Assembly: GCA_964392175.1 (NCBI GenBank)
Contig: CAYMOJ010000020.1
Coordinates: 1-32,032 of the forward strand
From: Firm-04 sp964392175
GTDB lineage: Bacteria; Bacillota; Clostridia; Oscillospirales; Ruminococcaceae
DNA length: 32,032 nt
Direction of reading: 5' to 3'
Numbering within the stretch: the first letter of the stretch is position 1; every line of letters starts with the position of its first letter. The notes beneath the pieces were generated by a model. It searched no databases and was not told where the DNA came from. It saw nothing but the letters and a program-made list of their open reading frames with translations. Below, piece by piece: positions 31,065-32,032 of this stretch. The position numbers and the translations under genes were made by a program.

Positions 31065-31849
31065 TGATTACCGTCAATGATATTTATGCAGCACTGGATG
31101 CAGCAGCGCCATTTGCTATGCAGGAATCTTATGATAATTCCGGTCTGCTTGTCGGCAATGGAACAGAAACCATTACCAAAGTACTGCTCGCCCTGGATAT
31201 CACCATTCCTGTAGTGAAAGAAGCTGCCACGCTCGGTGCACAACTGATTTTGTCCCATCATCCTGTTATTTGGGGTGGAATCAAGCAGATATCTCCTGCA
31301 CATCCTGTATGGCATCTGATAGAAAACCACATCACAGCGATTGCTTCCCACACCTGCATGGATATTGCAACAGAAGGCACCAACAAAATGCTTGGCAATG
31401 CACTGCGTGATACCTTGCCTCTTTGCGAGAATATCACGCCACTGCATACACTTTCCGGTGGCAGAACGCTTGGTTGCTGCTGTGATCTGCAACAACCGAT
31501 ACAACAGGAAGATTGCATCCTTGCATTGCAACAAGCCCTGCATTGTGAGGGCATACGTTACTATCACAATCATGCACCAATTCAACGGATTGCATGGTGC
31601 GGCGGTAGCGGTGGGGATCTGATTTCAGACGCCATTGCCTGTGGAGCAGACGCATTGATTACCGGTGATCTAAAGCACAGCGAATGGTGCGATGCTGTCA
31701 ATCGTGGAATGGGCATATTTGACTGTGGACACTTTTTTACAGAGCAGCCCGTGCTGGCACAATTCCGTCACATTCTGCAAACCGCTTTCCCTGCATTGGA
31801 AATCATTGACAGCAAGGCCTTACAGACTGCAATTTATCGTGTAGAATAA
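31061..31849 (+). CDS. Nif3-like dinuclear metal centre hexameric protein, 262 aa
   Basis: Member of the NIF3/YqfO family, of uncertain function; some members are described as GTP cyclohydrolase-type. Metal ligands are visible: SHHPVIWGG (about residues 67-75), HTCMD, and the C-terminal DCGHFFTEQP. The glycine-rich GGSGGDLI and ALITGDLKH strings are family-typical. The usual YqfO insert is absent, giving the short form. The first ATG at 31061 overlaps the trmK stop and a second ATG follows at 31064; AAGGAG lies just upstream. Translational coupling to trmK is likely. Confidence 0.92.
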   Translation: MMITVNDIYAALDAAAPFAMQESYDNSGLLVGNGTETITKVLLALDITIPVVKEAATLGAQLILSHHPVIWGGIKQISPAHPVWHLIENHITAIASHTCMDIATEGTNKMLGNALRDTLPLCENITPLHTLSGGRTLGCCCDLQQPIQQEDCILALQQALHCEGIRYYHNHAPIQRIAWCGGSGGDLISDAIACGADALITGDLKHSEWCDAVNRGMGIFDCGHFFTEQPVLAQFRHILQTAFPALEIIDSKALQTAIYRVE

Positions 31850-31855
31850 CAAAAA

Positions 31856-31886
31856 AAGCCTGAGAAACCGAACATTTCTCAGGCTT
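31856..31886. terminator. Terminator after the Nif3-like gene
   Basis: AAGCCTGAGAAA pairs perfectly with TTTCTCAGGCTT around a seven-base loop. Seven A's on the left give a T-tract for the minus strand, while the plus-strand T-run is short. It lies between convergent units and probably serves both. Confidence 0.75.
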
Positions 31887-31910
31887 GATTGCTTCATTGC
31901 CCTAAGTGAT

Positions 31911-31946
31911 AAAAAAAGAAAGAACGGAGTTTTACTCCGTTCTTTC
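31911..31946 (-). terminator. Terminator downstream of tRNA-Gly
   Basis: GAAAGAACGGAGT pairs with ACTCCGTTCTTTC over 13 bp with a three-base loop. On the minus strand seven T's follow (31917-31911). It lies about 32 bases past the tRNA 3' end. Confidence 0.85.
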
Positions 31947-31978
31947 CTGCACGATAAGGATATTTCCCCACCGCGTGA

Positions 31979-32032
31979 TGGAGCGGATTACGAGGCTCGA
32001 ACTCGCTACCTCCACCTTGGCAAGGTGGCGCT
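31979..32032 (-). tRNA. tRNA-Gly(GCC), partial (3' portion)
   Basis: The minus strand reads the anticodon stem CCACC/GGTGG with loop TTGCCAA (anticodon GCC, 32021-32019), a T arm with loop TTCGAGC, the 3' acceptor strand AATCCGC, the discriminator T, and an encoded CCA ending at 31979. The acceptor 5' strand and most of the D arm lie beyond the window edge, so the gene is cut by the window and not by mutation. Confidence 0.9.

Overview
The window looks like the chromosome of an anaerobic, fibre-degrading Firmicute close to Ruminococcus (Oscillospiraceae). Four extracellular proteins carry dockerin or dockerin-like calcium repeats (a GH26 mannanase, a GH9 cellulase, a phosphodiester glycosidase and a CE2-type esterase). 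A cellobiose 2-epimerase, a meso-diaminopimelate dehydrogenase, strong Gram-positive ribosome binding sites and sigma-A-like promoters also fit. The assignment is inference from gene content; no 16S gene is present.

Region 1 (1-2150) is a small accessory island bounded by an imperfect direct repeat. It encodes a 72-aa XRE repressor with an operator-like inverted repeat, then three tandem cassettes. Each cassette has a structured leader, a strong ribosome binding site, a 41-51 aa coiled-coil protein, and a convergent ~62-72 nt small RNA on the minus strand with its own promoter (TTGACA, 17 bp, TATACT or TATATT), a conserved 5' hairpin and its own intrinsic terminator ending at the stop codon of the opposing gene. 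I do not recognise this arrangement and consider it the best candidate for an undescribed system.

Region 2 (2180-7368): a rhomboid protease, the dockerin mannanase, and a divergent Na/phosphate cotransporter whose promoter carries four 11-bp-spaced PhoP-box-like repeats. Region 3 (7423-10150, minus): probable operon of an unknown 171-aa protein, trpS, mazG and an RqcP-like S4 protein. Region 4 (10331-15966): a SpoVB/MurJ-type flippase, an HU plus DUF6465-like pair, diaminopimelate dehydrogenase, a DegV lipid-binding protein and an AEC transporter.

Region 5 (15955-30240) is a long minus-strand run: CE2 esterase, galactokinase, murD, GT2 glycosyltransferase, secA, cellobiose 2-epimerase, GH9 cellulase, phosphodiester glycosidase and rarA. 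Secreted polysaccharide-degrading enzymes are interleaved with housekeeping genes, and secA overlaps the epimerase gene by four bases. The mannanase, the cellulase and the epimerase (which acts on cellobiose and mannobiose) make a coherent plant-fibre route. Region 6 (30384-32032): trmK and a Nif3-like gene, then terminators and the 3' part of a tRNA-Gly(GCC) gene cut by the window end.

Gene starts were chosen from ribosome binding sites. Function calls rest on visible motifs and remembered family features, without database searches.
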